Source of the DNA: a virus
IMG/VR virus record: IMGVR_UViG_3300044640_000187
Span: 1-20,023 of that record
Length of the DNA stretch: 20,023 nucleotides
Reading direction: 5' to 3' (one strand)
The position numbers were made by a program, and so were the translations under genes. Each line of letters opens with the position of its first letter. Position 1 is the stretch's first letter. The notes beneath the pieces are model-generated. The model was given only the letters and a program-made list of their open reading frames with translations. It did not search any database and had not been told where the DNA came from. This document shows positions 13,176-20,023 of the stretch, piece by piece.

Positions 13176-14189
13176 TTATTTGTTTTGTGACTGAATGGTT
13201 TTAATGTACTCGTCCCACTCTTGATCGGTAAATTCCTTGGGTCTGTTGTAGGTTTTGCCTTTGACCTCGATGGATAAAGGAAGTTCTTGTTGCTTCCGCT
13301 CACCAAAAACATCTGGTAGGTCAGTCTTGGTAAATACACCCATTAGACCCTTGCCGCCAGCAGCGTTCATTAAGATAACAGCCTCTTCATCATTACCAGC
13401 TTTATATGCCTCTGATGCTTTACGCATGGTAATTTGTTTTTCCTCCATGCTTGTTGGAGCGGTTTGAATTCCTTGAGTGTAAACCTCTGGTTGAGCCACA
13501 ACTCCCTCAACTGGCGCGACATCGTAAGTTTGTCCAAGCGCAACTGGAGCTTGAGAAACAAATGGAACACCCATTGCCTCAGTTTCAGCTTTAGGTTCCT
13601 TTTGATACATCGAGTTAAATACATTAGAGTTGATTGCTCCTTTGCTTACTGGCTGTCCGCCCATATATCTCGTGCCAGACTTAGACCCGATTTCAATCTG
13701 TGTTCCGTCAGCAAGAACCTTTGGCTTCTTTTCCTCTTCAGTTTGGATTGCAAGAGACTTGTCGATAAAAGAAGAAACCTTCGCTAGTTGCTCACTAGCT
13801 TTCTTCGTGTCACCCTTTGCAACAAACGACGAAAGCCTAGAAAGATCAGAGTTTGGAAGATCAATCCCGCGCTCATCGGCAAGCGCAATGGAGTCTTGAA
13901 TGCGCACCGCAAGCTCATCAGAACTGTATTCTGGCGTTTGCTCCTTCTCTTCTTTGGTGGAGACTTGAGGTTTTGGAGCTTTGTAATAATAATCATCAAG
14001 GGACTTTATAGCAGACCCAATAGCGGTCATGTCACCAGATTGAAGCGCACCTGCAATATCACTAGCTAATAGGTCAGCATCGGCGGCAAGCCCCCTGTTA
14101 CGGAGCATCTGAACCTTCCTTGAAGCATCCTTAAATTTGCTTTTGGTTACAGGCCCAGCATTTTGTGGAAGTAAACTAATAAAGTCCAT
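13176..14189 (-). CDS. Internal-virion-like hypothetical protein (337 residues)
   Basis: A 337-residue protein, unrecognised. Helical start (residues 1-75: VTKSKFKDASRKVQMLRNRG, then SDIAGALQSGDMTAIGSAIK), a charged linker with STKEEKEQTPEYSSDE, a second helical part to about residue 150, a flexible Gly/Pro/Val-rich middle with TYDVAPVEGVVAQPEVYTQG, then a short C-terminal module with FTDQEWDEYIKTIQS. That last element echoes the short (S/T)xEEWL-type motif at the start of the next protein. No Cys. Position between two other virion-core-like genes suggests a loaded head protein or tail-tube component. The ATG at 14189 has an A-rich leader and no Shine-Dalgarno sequence. Confidence 0.68.
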   Translation of the reverse strand: MDFISLLPQNAGPVTKSKFKDASRKVQMLRNRGLAADADLLASDIAGALQSGDMTAIGSAIKSLDDYYYKAPKPQVSTKEEKEQTPEYSSDELAVRIQDSIALADERGIDLPNSDLSRLSSFVAKGDTKKASEQLAKVSSFIDKSLAIQTEEEKKPKVLADGTQIEIGSKSGTRYMGGQPVSKGAINSNVFNSMYQKEPKAETEAMGVPFVSQAPVALGQTYDVAPVEGVVAQPEVYTQGIQTAPTSMEEKQITMRKASEAYKAGNDEEAVILMNAAGGKGLMGVFTKTDLPDVFGERKQQELPLSIEVKGKTYNRPKEFTDQEWDEYIKTIQSQNK

Positions 14190-14195
14190 TTTTGT

Positions 14196-14687
14196 TTATT
14201 GCGTTAAGCTGTTCCAATTACCACCATCACCTCCAGAAGAACCGCCTCCGCCAGATCCACCACCACCTTGTGATGCAGCAAACTTCTGCTGGCGAAGGTT
14301 CATCATTGCGTTTTGATTGATAAGTTGCTGAACTTCAAACCCAGTTTTCATTGTTCCAAACAGCGATTCTGCGGCAGCAATTCGCTTAGACAATGGTATC
14401 TCTTGGTCGTCAAGAGTAGATTTAAGTTGCCCAATTCCCGGAACTAGGTCTGGGGCTTTAGCTTCAAGCAATCCAGCAATACGGCTTGCAGTATCAACAG
14501 ACTTAGCCTTTTCCTTTTGTTGCTTGTAGTAATCTCCAATTTGAGTTATCCCTTGTGCAATCCCTTGCCCAAGGTTCTGTATCCCCTGCGCTTGGATCTC
14601 CGCAGCCCTTGTGAAGCCAGAGTAATCCTGCACAAACATCCGTGGGTCTACACCCGCTCCTAGCATCTGTCCTTGTCCGTATGGCAT
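14196..14687 (-). CDS. Small virion-associated protein with a Gly/Ser tail
   Basis: A 163-residue protein, family not recognised. Residues about 20-130 are helical with repeated Gln/Gly (AEIQAQGIQNLGQGIAQGIT) and amphipathic spacing. Residues about 140-157 form an almost pure Gly/Ser linker (GGGGSGGGGSSGGDGG), then GNWNSLTQ. Such a tail reads as a flexible tether for a short C-terminal peptide. It starts with an early Gly/Pro segment (MPYGQGQMLGAG). It lies between the PP-loop gene and the 337-residue gene with a few bases between each, so it belongs to the same unit. Confidence 0.7.
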   Translation of the reverse strand: MPYGQGQMLGAGVDPRMFVQDYSGFTRAAEIQAQGIQNLGQGIAQGITQIGDYYKQQKEKAKSVDTASRIAGLLEAKAPDLVPGIGQLKSTLDDQEIPLSKRIAAAESLFGTMKTGFEVQQLINQNAMMNLRQQKFAASQGGGGSGGGGSSGGDGGNWNSLTQ

Positions 14688-14691
14688 ATTA

Positions 14692-15495
14692 TTAGTCTTT
14701 CATGTAGCTTAATTTTTCTTGATCCGCCCAAGGGACAAGAGAGGAAATATTTTCAATGGTCATGCTTAGTTTTGGGCAGTATACAAATTTAGGTGATTGT
14801 GGGTTTCGATTGATACAGCTAGTACAGGCATGAACATAATCAACATTATGGCGTTTGTCTATCTTTTCCCCCCAGACCCCATTGAGTTTCTCGTAACGAT
14901 CCTCATCGTATGGAACATTGTTTGCCTCAATGTAATCCCATATATCTTCATGAGTCCAATCACGAAGTGGGAACATCATCGTAGCCTGTTCAGTCAAAAC
15001 CCTTGATTCAATTCTTGTTCCAGCATCACCACCTAGAATTGGGTCTGAGTCGCATCCTTTGTGACCAATCCACAGGCAATCAAATGCAGGTACTTCAAGG
15101 TAATGCTGCTTTGGCCGTTTAAGAATATCCAAAGCACAAGCAAACTTAGTGTCGTTTGTCGGCTCGGTAATTCCAGTTGGACAAGTTAAGATTGTTGAGT
15201 TCGCTCTGTAGTGATTTTGAACCTCCCACTCATCGCCTTCTTGTTGGAATGCTGATTGATAAGGATGCCACGAGTAAACAAGCAACCCCCAATCCTGCAC
15301 GATTTTATCATGAAACTTATATTTCCATGGTTGCCACGGTTCTCGAAAAAATACTAATGGCAGCTCAATCCCCATGTCTCGCATGACATGCAACAAAACC
15401 ATGCTATCTTTGCCGCCAGACCAACAAATCATTCCTTTTGGGAAGTGCTTTGCGCCAGAGGCAATTAGCTGTTTTGTTTTTTCAAGTTTTGTCAT
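14692..15495 (-). CDS. PP-loop ATPase of the PAPS reductase/sulfurtransferase superfamily
   Basis: A 267-residue enzyme-like protein. SGGKDS (26-31) is the ATP pyrophosphatase PP-loop, followed by a Rossmann-like pattern, and PLRDWTHEDIWDYI (176-189) is the segment typical of the PAPS reductase family. Cys224, Cys227 and Cys240 (CTSC and YCP), perhaps with Cys105 or Cys120, could hold an Fe-S cluster or zinc. The C-terminal ECGLH motif of true CysH is absent, and no paired CC of APS reductase is seen, so a sulfate-reduction role is doubtful. DNA sulfur modification (DndC-like) or tRNA thiolation are alternatives. It is unusual to find it among virion genes. The ATG at 15495 overlaps the previous stop (TAATG). 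Confidence 0.85.
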   Translation of the reverse strand: MTKLEKTKQLIASGAKHFPKGMICWSGGKDSMVLLHVMRDMGIELPLVFFREPWQPWKYKFHDKIVQDWGLLVYSWHPYQSAFQQEGDEWEVQNHYRANSTILTCPTGITEPTNDTKFACALDILKRPKQHYLEVPAFDCLWIGHKGCDSDPILGGDAGTRIESRVLTEQATMMFPLRDWTHEDIWDYIEANNVPYDEDRYEKLNGVWGEKIDKRHNVDYVHACTSCINRNPQSPKFVYCPKLSMTIENISSLVPWADQEKLSYMKD

Positions 15496-16313
15496 TAAAT
15501 GAGTGCTGCTCCTACTGCTCCAGCGACAGCCCCACCTGCGGCCATCATGCCAGCAGAACGTGTTGCGCTTGCCTGTGCGTTAGCTGACCCTGCACCAACG
15601 GCGTTCTGCCTGTTAGCAGCACCAAGGTTAAGCGCAGATCCAACATCAAAGAGTTGAGGCTTACCAGCACCAATTGCGTCAAGACCAAGGCCCATCATTT
15701 GGTTGCCAACTTGGTAGGAAAGAGGTTGGCTACCAAGAAGCTGGAGTCCGGGTGCGGTGTAAAACTGACCTGCAAGATTGAACGCTTGTTGTCCAGCTTG
15801 TGCCGCCTCTGCTCGCTTCCGCGCCATGATGTCCTCACGGCCCATGATCTCTGAAGCAATGGCGGCATTTCCACCAACACGACCAGCGGCTTGTGCGCCT
15901 TCTCTAGCTGTTTGCTGATACATGCGCCGCTCCTGTGGCGTTACACCTTGAGCTGAGGCATATGCGCGTTGTGACTCTTGTTGCGCTTGTTGTACTGCAC
16001 TCGCCTGTTCGGGTGATAGACCAGCCATCAGCCCACGGGTGAGCCCAGCTTGTCCAGTCATCTGACCGAGTTCAGCCTCACGCGCCGCACCAAGTTGCTG
16101 TGCCGTCTGTTGGGTGAACTCTGGAGACATCCCAAGCATTCCAAGTCCAAACCGAGAAACATCTTGAAGATTGAGGTCTTGAAACTGTGGGCGATATTGT
16201 TGCTCAAACGACAAAATGCCAGGCATCGACTTTTGATACGCCGCGAGCATTTTTGATATATCTTTTGAGTAGTTCGCAACTGGTGCTTGAACTGATTTAG
16301 GTTTGCTTCCCAT
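15495..16313 (-). CDS. Ala/Gln-rich internal-virion-like protein
   Basis: A 272-residue protein rich in Ala, Gln and Gly. Long amphipathic helix patterns (SAVQQAQQESQRAYASAQGV; TAREGAQAAGRVGGNAAIAS; KRAEAAQAGQQAFNLAGQFY) are joined by Gly-rich turns, and the last 18 residues are a hydrophobic glycine zipper (MMAAGGAVAGAVGAALI) that could insert in a membrane. This plan matches ejection proteins carried in the phage head. There is a long leader, AAAGTTAAAAGAAAGTT, A-rich rather than a proper Shine-Dalgarno, before the ATG at 16313. Family not recognised. The call is by composition and place. Confidence 0.74.
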   Translation of the reverse strand: MGSKPKSVQAPVANYSKDISKMLAAYQKSMPGILSFEQQYRPQFQDLNLQDVSRFGLGMLGMSPEFTQQTAQQLGAAREAELGQMTGQAGLTRGLMAGLSPEQASAVQQAQQESQRAYASAQGVTPQERRMYQQTAREGAQAAGRVGGNAAIASEIMGREDIMARKRAEAAQAGQQAFNLAGQFYTAPGLQLLGSQPLSYQVGNQMMGLGLDAIGAGKPQLFDVGSALNLGAANRQNAVGAGSANAQASATRSAGMMAAGGAVAGAVGAALI

Positions 16314-16317
16314 TGGA

Positions 16318-16656
16318 TTAACTTTCTTTTAACTTTGAACAAAACTTGTATATGTCGTGGATTCTTACGCGGTCACTTCCTTTGAAGCTGCGTTGGAATG
16401 CAATAAAGTCGTAGTTTTGAATGTATTTAGATAACGCTCCGCGCATATCACCAGTGGAGAATGTGACAAACAAGGTGTCACCATCGTCGACATGGACTGC
16501 TTGAGTTGGGTTTCCACGGAACGCACTAAAGCCCATAGCAAAACAATCCATATCGCAAACAACAATGCCATGACATAAGTGCCATGTGAGAAGTTGCTGG
16601 AAGTCGATACCTTCTTGTTCATAAATTGCTATTGCTTTAGCTAGGTGCTGGTTCAT
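16318..16656 (-). CDS. Small uncharacterised phage protein (112 residues)
   Basis: A 112-residue protein whose ATG overlaps the fibre-like gene stop (ATGA at 16656-16653). Pattern: a short N-terminal helix, WHLCHGIVVCDMDCFAMGF (about 25-43) with three Cys, a strand DTLFVTFSTGD (about 60-70), then helix and FIAFQRSF...VRIHDIYKF. I associate the plan HLxHGxVxxxxxxFxMG ... FxxxxxD ... IxFxR with a small alpha/beta protein often found beside ejection genes in podovirus-like phages. It has no function I can name. The Cys trio is conspicuous but may be chance. Confidence 0.68.
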   Translation of the reverse strand: MNQHLAKAIAIYEQEGIDFQQLLTWHLCHGIVVCDMDCFAMGFSAFRGNPTQAVHVDDGDTLFVTFSTGDMRGALSKYIQNYDFIAFQRSFKGSDRVRIHDIYKFCSKLKES

Positions 16657-17489
16657 TCCATAATCATGACATTGTTTTCACTCAAGTCAGCCGGGCCTCC
16701 ACTTAGGTTGTCAATTTCAATTTTAATCGAACTAGTAGTAATGCTTGTTCTATCGGCACAAGCAAACCTTGGTGTCCCCGCTGACCCAGAATTGCATATT
16801 GCCATGTAATTAAGTCCTTGCATCGGAGTGGTAAAATTAACTGTATACTTTCCAGTGTTAGTTCTAACAACGCTGCTTACATTCCCACTTGATCTAATTG
16901 TGCAGGTTCCGTTTGTGGTTCTTCCATTAAAGTTAACCCATGCCCTAACACCAAAAAGTGGAGCATTACCAACAGGATTGGGCATATGGGCATCCGCAAA
17001 CTGGAACCCTCCAGCGGATGAAAATGAGATTCTTCCCGCTCCTTGGTTTTGAATTGCAAACCACCCATCTACTCCAATATCCCTCACAATCCTAGTCTCA
17101 TAATCAGTTAATGGGTGTACTGAATGGAAGTCAATAAAGCATCCAGAATTTGATGTAATACCAGTAGCAAGCTCAAGAACGTTTTGCTGAATGTTAAAGT
17201 TGCTAAGTCCGTTACTCCATGCCGGGCCAAATGGAGAAAGCTTTACTGGGGTTACTGCTCCATCAGCAATGGCATTAGTTGTAACCGAACTTGCGGCGAG
17301 CCTACTGGAGTTAATTGCATTAGCGGAAATGCTCAACTTGCCAGACGCAATATCCAGTCCACCGCTTCCACCAGATCCGCCAAGAACAGCGTCAGAAGTC
17401 ATCACGGTTTCGTCGATGATATTATTCATCTTTGCGCTAGTGATTGTGTCAGTAGCAGTAAAGGTGTATGTTGTATTAACCGCGCCCAT
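16653..17489 (-). CDS. Tail-fibre-like protein
   Basis: A 278-residue protein. The N-terminus has TFTATDTITSAKMNNIIDET (about 9-28), typical of phage fibre modules that begin a trimeric stalk. Then come Gly/Ser-rich residues and short repeats with Thr/Ala (SSRLAASSVTTNAIADGAVT). The C-terminal half is an all-beta domain ending in TGKYTVNFTTPMQGLNYMAI (about 210-229), a segment common at the distal ends of fibres, and a last ILDNLSG-type loop. Together these suggest a receptor-binding fibre or spike. It lies immediately after the large tail protein, fitting assembly on it. The family name is inferred from these modules, and no enzymatic site was seen. Confidence 0.73.
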   Translation of the reverse strand: MGAVNTTYTFTATDTITSAKMNNIIDETVMTSDAVLGGSGGSGGLDIASGKLSISANAINSSRLAASSVTTNAIADGAVTPVKLSPFGPAWSNGLSNFNIQQNVLELATGITSNSGCFIDFHSVHPLTDYETRIVRDIGVDGWFAIQNQGAGRISFSSAGGFQFADAHMPNPVGNAPLFGVRAWVNFNGRTTNGTCTIRSSGNVSSVVRTNTGKYTVNFTTPMQGLNYMAICNSGSAGTPRFACADRTSITTSSIKIEIDNLSGGPADLSENNVMIME

Positions 17490-17492
17490 AAC

Positions 17493-19964
17493 TTATTTCT
17501 GTGAGATGATTTGTCTATTTGTTACTGATCCAGCAACTTTGATTGAGTTTATCTTGGCTGAACCCTGTGTTCTTGTCAAGATCATGGTTCCTGTATAGCC
17601 CCTAATACCACCAAGCCTGCACCTAATGCTTGCTGTTTCAGCCTCCAATGGGTTGGTTGATTGTAAGATTTGTCCATCAAGGAATTGAGTGGTAGTGCCA
17701 ATAGTCGATGAGTTGTCTGGGTCTTCAGCGGCAAACTCAATTAGGTATTCAGAATTCTGGCTGGGCAACCCCTGCATATTGATCTGCGAGTCGGTGTACC
17801 TTTTCCGCTCCAATGTCTCAAGGTCGTAGCCACGGGTGATTAGTTTAGACAGAATGGGTGCTGATGTCTTAACATCATTAGTGTTGGATACGCTAATAGT
17901 GTCATTAGAGTCATCAAACGCTTCTAATTGGTGCAATCCACCGTTAGCGGTCACAGCATACAGGTTGTTCCTTACCCCCGCTGAACCAATAATAAGGTCT
18001 TCAATCAAGAATCTAGTGTCACCAAAGGTGTCTAGCGATTCCCATCCTCCATTTAGGAAGTTGTACACCAAGATTGAGTTATTTCCGCGAGCATCGTTAA
18101 TGCCCGGAGCGGAATCCAGCGGAACCGCAAGGTAGTACCTGTTATCAAACAGGATTCCAACCGACTTGTTGGACAAATCCTTGTTGAGCCTGTCGATATA
18201 TGGCTGGATATTCTTGGAAATTGGCTCCTCGGCCCCGCGAAGGTTGTAATCGTTAAGGAACTCTATACCATACACCCCATCGTCCGACAGGAACATCATG
18301 GTGTTAGCCCTCATCACTACGGACTTGCGAGCTAAGCAGCCAACCTCGGAGGTTAGTTCTGTAACCCTAGTGTCTAAAAGAGTCCCCTGAGTCCCCTTAA
18401 TCTGGTGGATGCTGTTTCTGTTGAGGACAATCAACGCATCGTCGTAGAACCCATGCATCCCAACCACATAGTCAGCAGTACCACCAGAAATACGGAACTG
18501 GTTTTCGATCTGGTCGAATGTAGTGGTGTCAAGAATGTCGGATACGGCAATCTCGTCTGTGATCTTGCGGTCGGTGTAGGTGACTGCGTTGTAAGCCCCA
18601 GACTGGTCGTAATAATACGGAACCCACAGGCGGCGTTGGAAGTGAATACCCCAAGGCGCACCCGGTTGATGCATGAACCCACCGCCCTCGCTGAACCTAC
18701 CACCAAACTCAATCTGACCAGTGGAACCGCTTGCAGTGATATTTGCCACAGGCGCAAAGAATTTGATGTTTGTCAGCGTTGCCGACGACACTTGGAATTC
18801 CTGTCCAACAATTGCTGAGAATTCTGGAACCGTGCTTTCGTAAACCCTAATAACATCACCAGCAAATACGGTATTGTTGGATACGCCAAGGTTTAAGGAA
18901 ACCTCTCCATTAGAAACCGAAACTTGGTTACCGCTAGAATTAAATACTTGTGGTTGAGTGTAAGCCCCGCCCGGAGAGAATGTAAATCCGTCAGTCATAG
19001 TGGCGGAAGTTACCACAAAGGTCTGGGTCTGACTTGTAGCAAAGGTGTATTGGAACTGGTCTTGAGTTAGCCCTGCGCCAGAAAGAACCGTAAATGTTCC
19101 GTTGGCTGGAGTGCCACCAGTTAGACCAGCGACAACTACAGATGTTCCTGCCACAAGCCCGTGTTCACGGACGCGCATTGTAACGGTGGTTCCACTCTGT
19201 GACGCAGAAAGAATGGGCCTACCATTAGGATACCACTCCAACGCCTGCTGCCCCTCTCGGAATAGCATCACCTTGTCGAACACTTGAATCATGTCGGTGT
19301 CCGCGCCCAAGGCAGTTCCAGCTGGATATGCGATATTCTCTGGAACATAGGCGGAATTAGACTCAACAGCAGCCAAGTCAATCTTCTTAGCAACCGTGTC
19401 CAACGCCACAATCACATATTCTTTATTATTGGTGTTGGGGTCGCTGAACAGACAGGAGGCTCGGACATTGGCGTTAGCTGCATCGTTAATCGGCATCTGG
19501 GACAATGTGCCAGTCCCGGAAACCGCAGTCACCCCAGTTACGGGGAAGCTTAATTGGTTCGCTGAAACATAAGTCAGAACCTTGGCCCCGTTGTTGTTAG
19601 TGCCAGTAAAGGTCAGTCCAGCCACTACGGCATACCCACTAGAACCAATCTCAAACCCATGATTGGCGGACATGGTAATCGTTACCACATTGGGGGCGTA
19701 TGTCGCTGACGAGATGGTCTTGGCAACATCAATCAGGTAGAACGGCAACTGCAACGGATCACCCCCAACGGTCAACGCACCAGTCCTAGAAACCACCACC
19801 TTGCGGGGCTTCCAGTAACCTTCCATGCGCCCGTTCAGAGACTCCCTTACCTCCCCAGCCTTCAACTGGTTTAGTTGCAACCGCTGGTTCACGCCGACAA
19901 ACCCACGATCACCATCCTCGGCAATCGAGTCATCCATCCCACCAGTGGATCGGAACTGGGACAT
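17493..19964 (-). CDS. Large tail / head-stabilisation-like protein with FCCH-like repeats
   Basis: An 823-residue protein. Residues about 93-152 and 258-320 are two related copies of a beta module: HGFEIG...VVAGLTFTG...NNGAKVL...LSF and HGLVAG...VVAGLTGG...NGTFTVL...QFQ, resembling the FCCH-like domain seen in many phage tail proteins. The C-terminal half (about 430-823) has repeated DxxxVxxMxxFYDDALIVLNR-like strands reminiscent of the beta-propeller of P22 gp10-type stabilisation or tubular B-type proteins. It likely closes the portal channel or forms the tail hub. The ATG at 19964 overlaps the preceding stop (TAATG). No Shine-Dalgarno precedes it. Exact homology is inferred. Confidence 0.74.
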   Translation of the reverse strand: MSQFRSTGGMDDSIAEDGDRGFVGVNQRLQLNQLKAGEVRESLNGRMEGYWKPRKVVVSRTGALTVGGDPLQLPFYLIDVAKTISSATYAPNVVTITMSANHGFEIGSSGYAVVAGLTFTGTNNNGAKVLTYVSANQLSFPVTGVTAVSGTGTLSQMPINDAANANVRASCLFSDPNTNNKEYVIVALDTVAKKIDLAAVESNSAYVPENIAYPAGTALGADTDMIQVFDKVMLFREGQQALEWYPNGRPILSASQSGTTVTMRVREHGLVAGTSVVVAGLTGGTPANGTFTVLSGAGLTQDQFQYTFATSQTQTFVVTSATMTDGFTFSPGGAYTQPQVFNSSGNQVSVSNGEVSLNLGVSNNTVFAGDVIRVYESTVPEFSAIVGQEFQVSSATLTNIKFFAPVANITASGSTGQIEFGGRFSEGGGFMHQPGAPWGIHFQRRLWVPYYYDQSGAYNAVTYTDRKITDEIAVSDILDTTTFDQIENQFRISGGTADYVVGMHGFYDDALIVLNRNSIHQIKGTQGTLLDTRVTELTSEVGCLARKSVVMRANTMMFLSDDGVYGIEFLNDYNLRGAEEPISKNIQPYIDRLNKDLSNKSVGILFDNRYYLAVPLDSAPGINDARGNNSILVYNFLNGGWESLDTFGDTRFLIEDLIIGSAGVRNNLYAVTANGGLHQLEAFDDSNDTISVSNTNDVKTSAPILSKLITRGYDLETLERKRYTDSQINMQGLPSQNSEYLIEFAAEDPDNSSTIGTTTQFLDGQILQSTNPLEAETASIRCRLGGIRGYTGTMILTRTQGSAKINSIKVAGSVTNRQIISQK

Positions 19965-20023
19965 TATGCGCGGTACGCAATAACCACCCCAGAAGCAAGC
20001 GTAAAGCCAGTGATGTTGCCACC
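19964..20023 (-). CDS. Partial gene at the window edge (C-terminal 19 residues)
   Basis: The frame open from the right edge encodes 19 residues (ending FTLASGVVIAYRA) and then TAA at 19966-19964, one base overlapping the next ATG. That stop-start coupling, the same style as elsewhere in this operon, supports it being the tail end of a real gene whose start is outside the window. It is too short to identify, although its Gly- and Val-rich end fits a beta-strand terminus of a virion protein. Confidence 0.6.
   Translation of the reverse strand, partial: GGNITGFTLASGVVIAYRA

Noticed and set aside
14692-15495. Calling the PP-loop enzyme CysH
   Set aside because: The PP-loop fits, but the CysH-typical C-terminal ECGLH motif is absent and the Cys pattern differs, so only the superfamily is supported.

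Overview
The window is a stretch of the late (virion and packaging) region of a tailed double-stranded DNA phage or prophage. Every gene I accept lies on the minus strand, so the order below runs from high to low coordinates. The set of large terminase, portal, scaffold, a coat protein that looks like the SU10/DUF5309 type, a series of internal-virion-like proteins and a large tail protein with no tape measure or sheath suggests a short-tailed (podovirus-like) virion. This is inference from gene content. No integrase, repressor, host gene, tRNA or lysis gene is visible, so lytic versus temperate cannot be decided. The host is unknown. Most genes lack an AGGAGG-type ribosome binding site and instead have A/T-rich leaders or stop-start overlaps. 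That would fit a host with weak Shine-Dalgarno use (Bacteroidota, Cyanobacteria and Verrucomicrobiota are examples) but does not prove one.

Layout. 20023-14692: the C-terminal end of one gene, a large tail/stabilisation-like protein carrying two FCCH-like repeats, a fibre-like protein, a small conserved-looking protein, an Ala/Gln-rich internal-virion-like protein, and a PP-loop enzyme of the PAPS-reductase/sulfurtransferase superfamily. 14687-9348: three proteins of internal-virion type, the last 1271 residues long. 9351-4186: packaging block (a 45-residue basic protein, a small-terminase-like HTH protein, a zinc-ribbon protein, the large terminase, two small proteins, the portal). 4182-3474: four tiny proteins, mostly basic, closed by a convincing intrinsic terminator on the minus strand. 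2537-31: scaffold, major capsid protein and a possible head decoration protein.

Between the terminator and the scaffold lies the only long gene-free stretch (about 940 bases, 2538-3473). It is not empty. Its scaffold-proximal half (2540-2810) is packed with operator-like motifs: three CATRCGTCTTT units spaced 21 and 20 bp apart, several dyads, and repeated AAGTCAAG words. Its other half (about 2850-3230) shows a dense set of potential RNA hairpins. A promoter-like element points along the plus strand, opposite to all genes. The first two hairpins have loops that are perfectly complementary over 9 nt (a kissing loop). G-U wobbles in three stems, and a GNRA tetraloop, favour the plus strand as the transcribed one. 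I consider this candidate phage-encoded structured noncoding RNA the most interesting item in the window. The nearest known parallels in context are the large ornate phage RNAs such as GOLLD and ROOL, but I cannot show homology from sequence alone.

How the parts would work together: scaffold and coat assemble a procapsid on the portal; the small and large terminase subunits pump DNA into it; the internal-virion-like proteins would be loaded in the head for DNA ejection; the tail/stabilisation and fibre proteins complete the tail. The PP-loop enzyme sitting between virion genes could act on nucleic acid or cellular sulfur metabolism, and its role is not evident.
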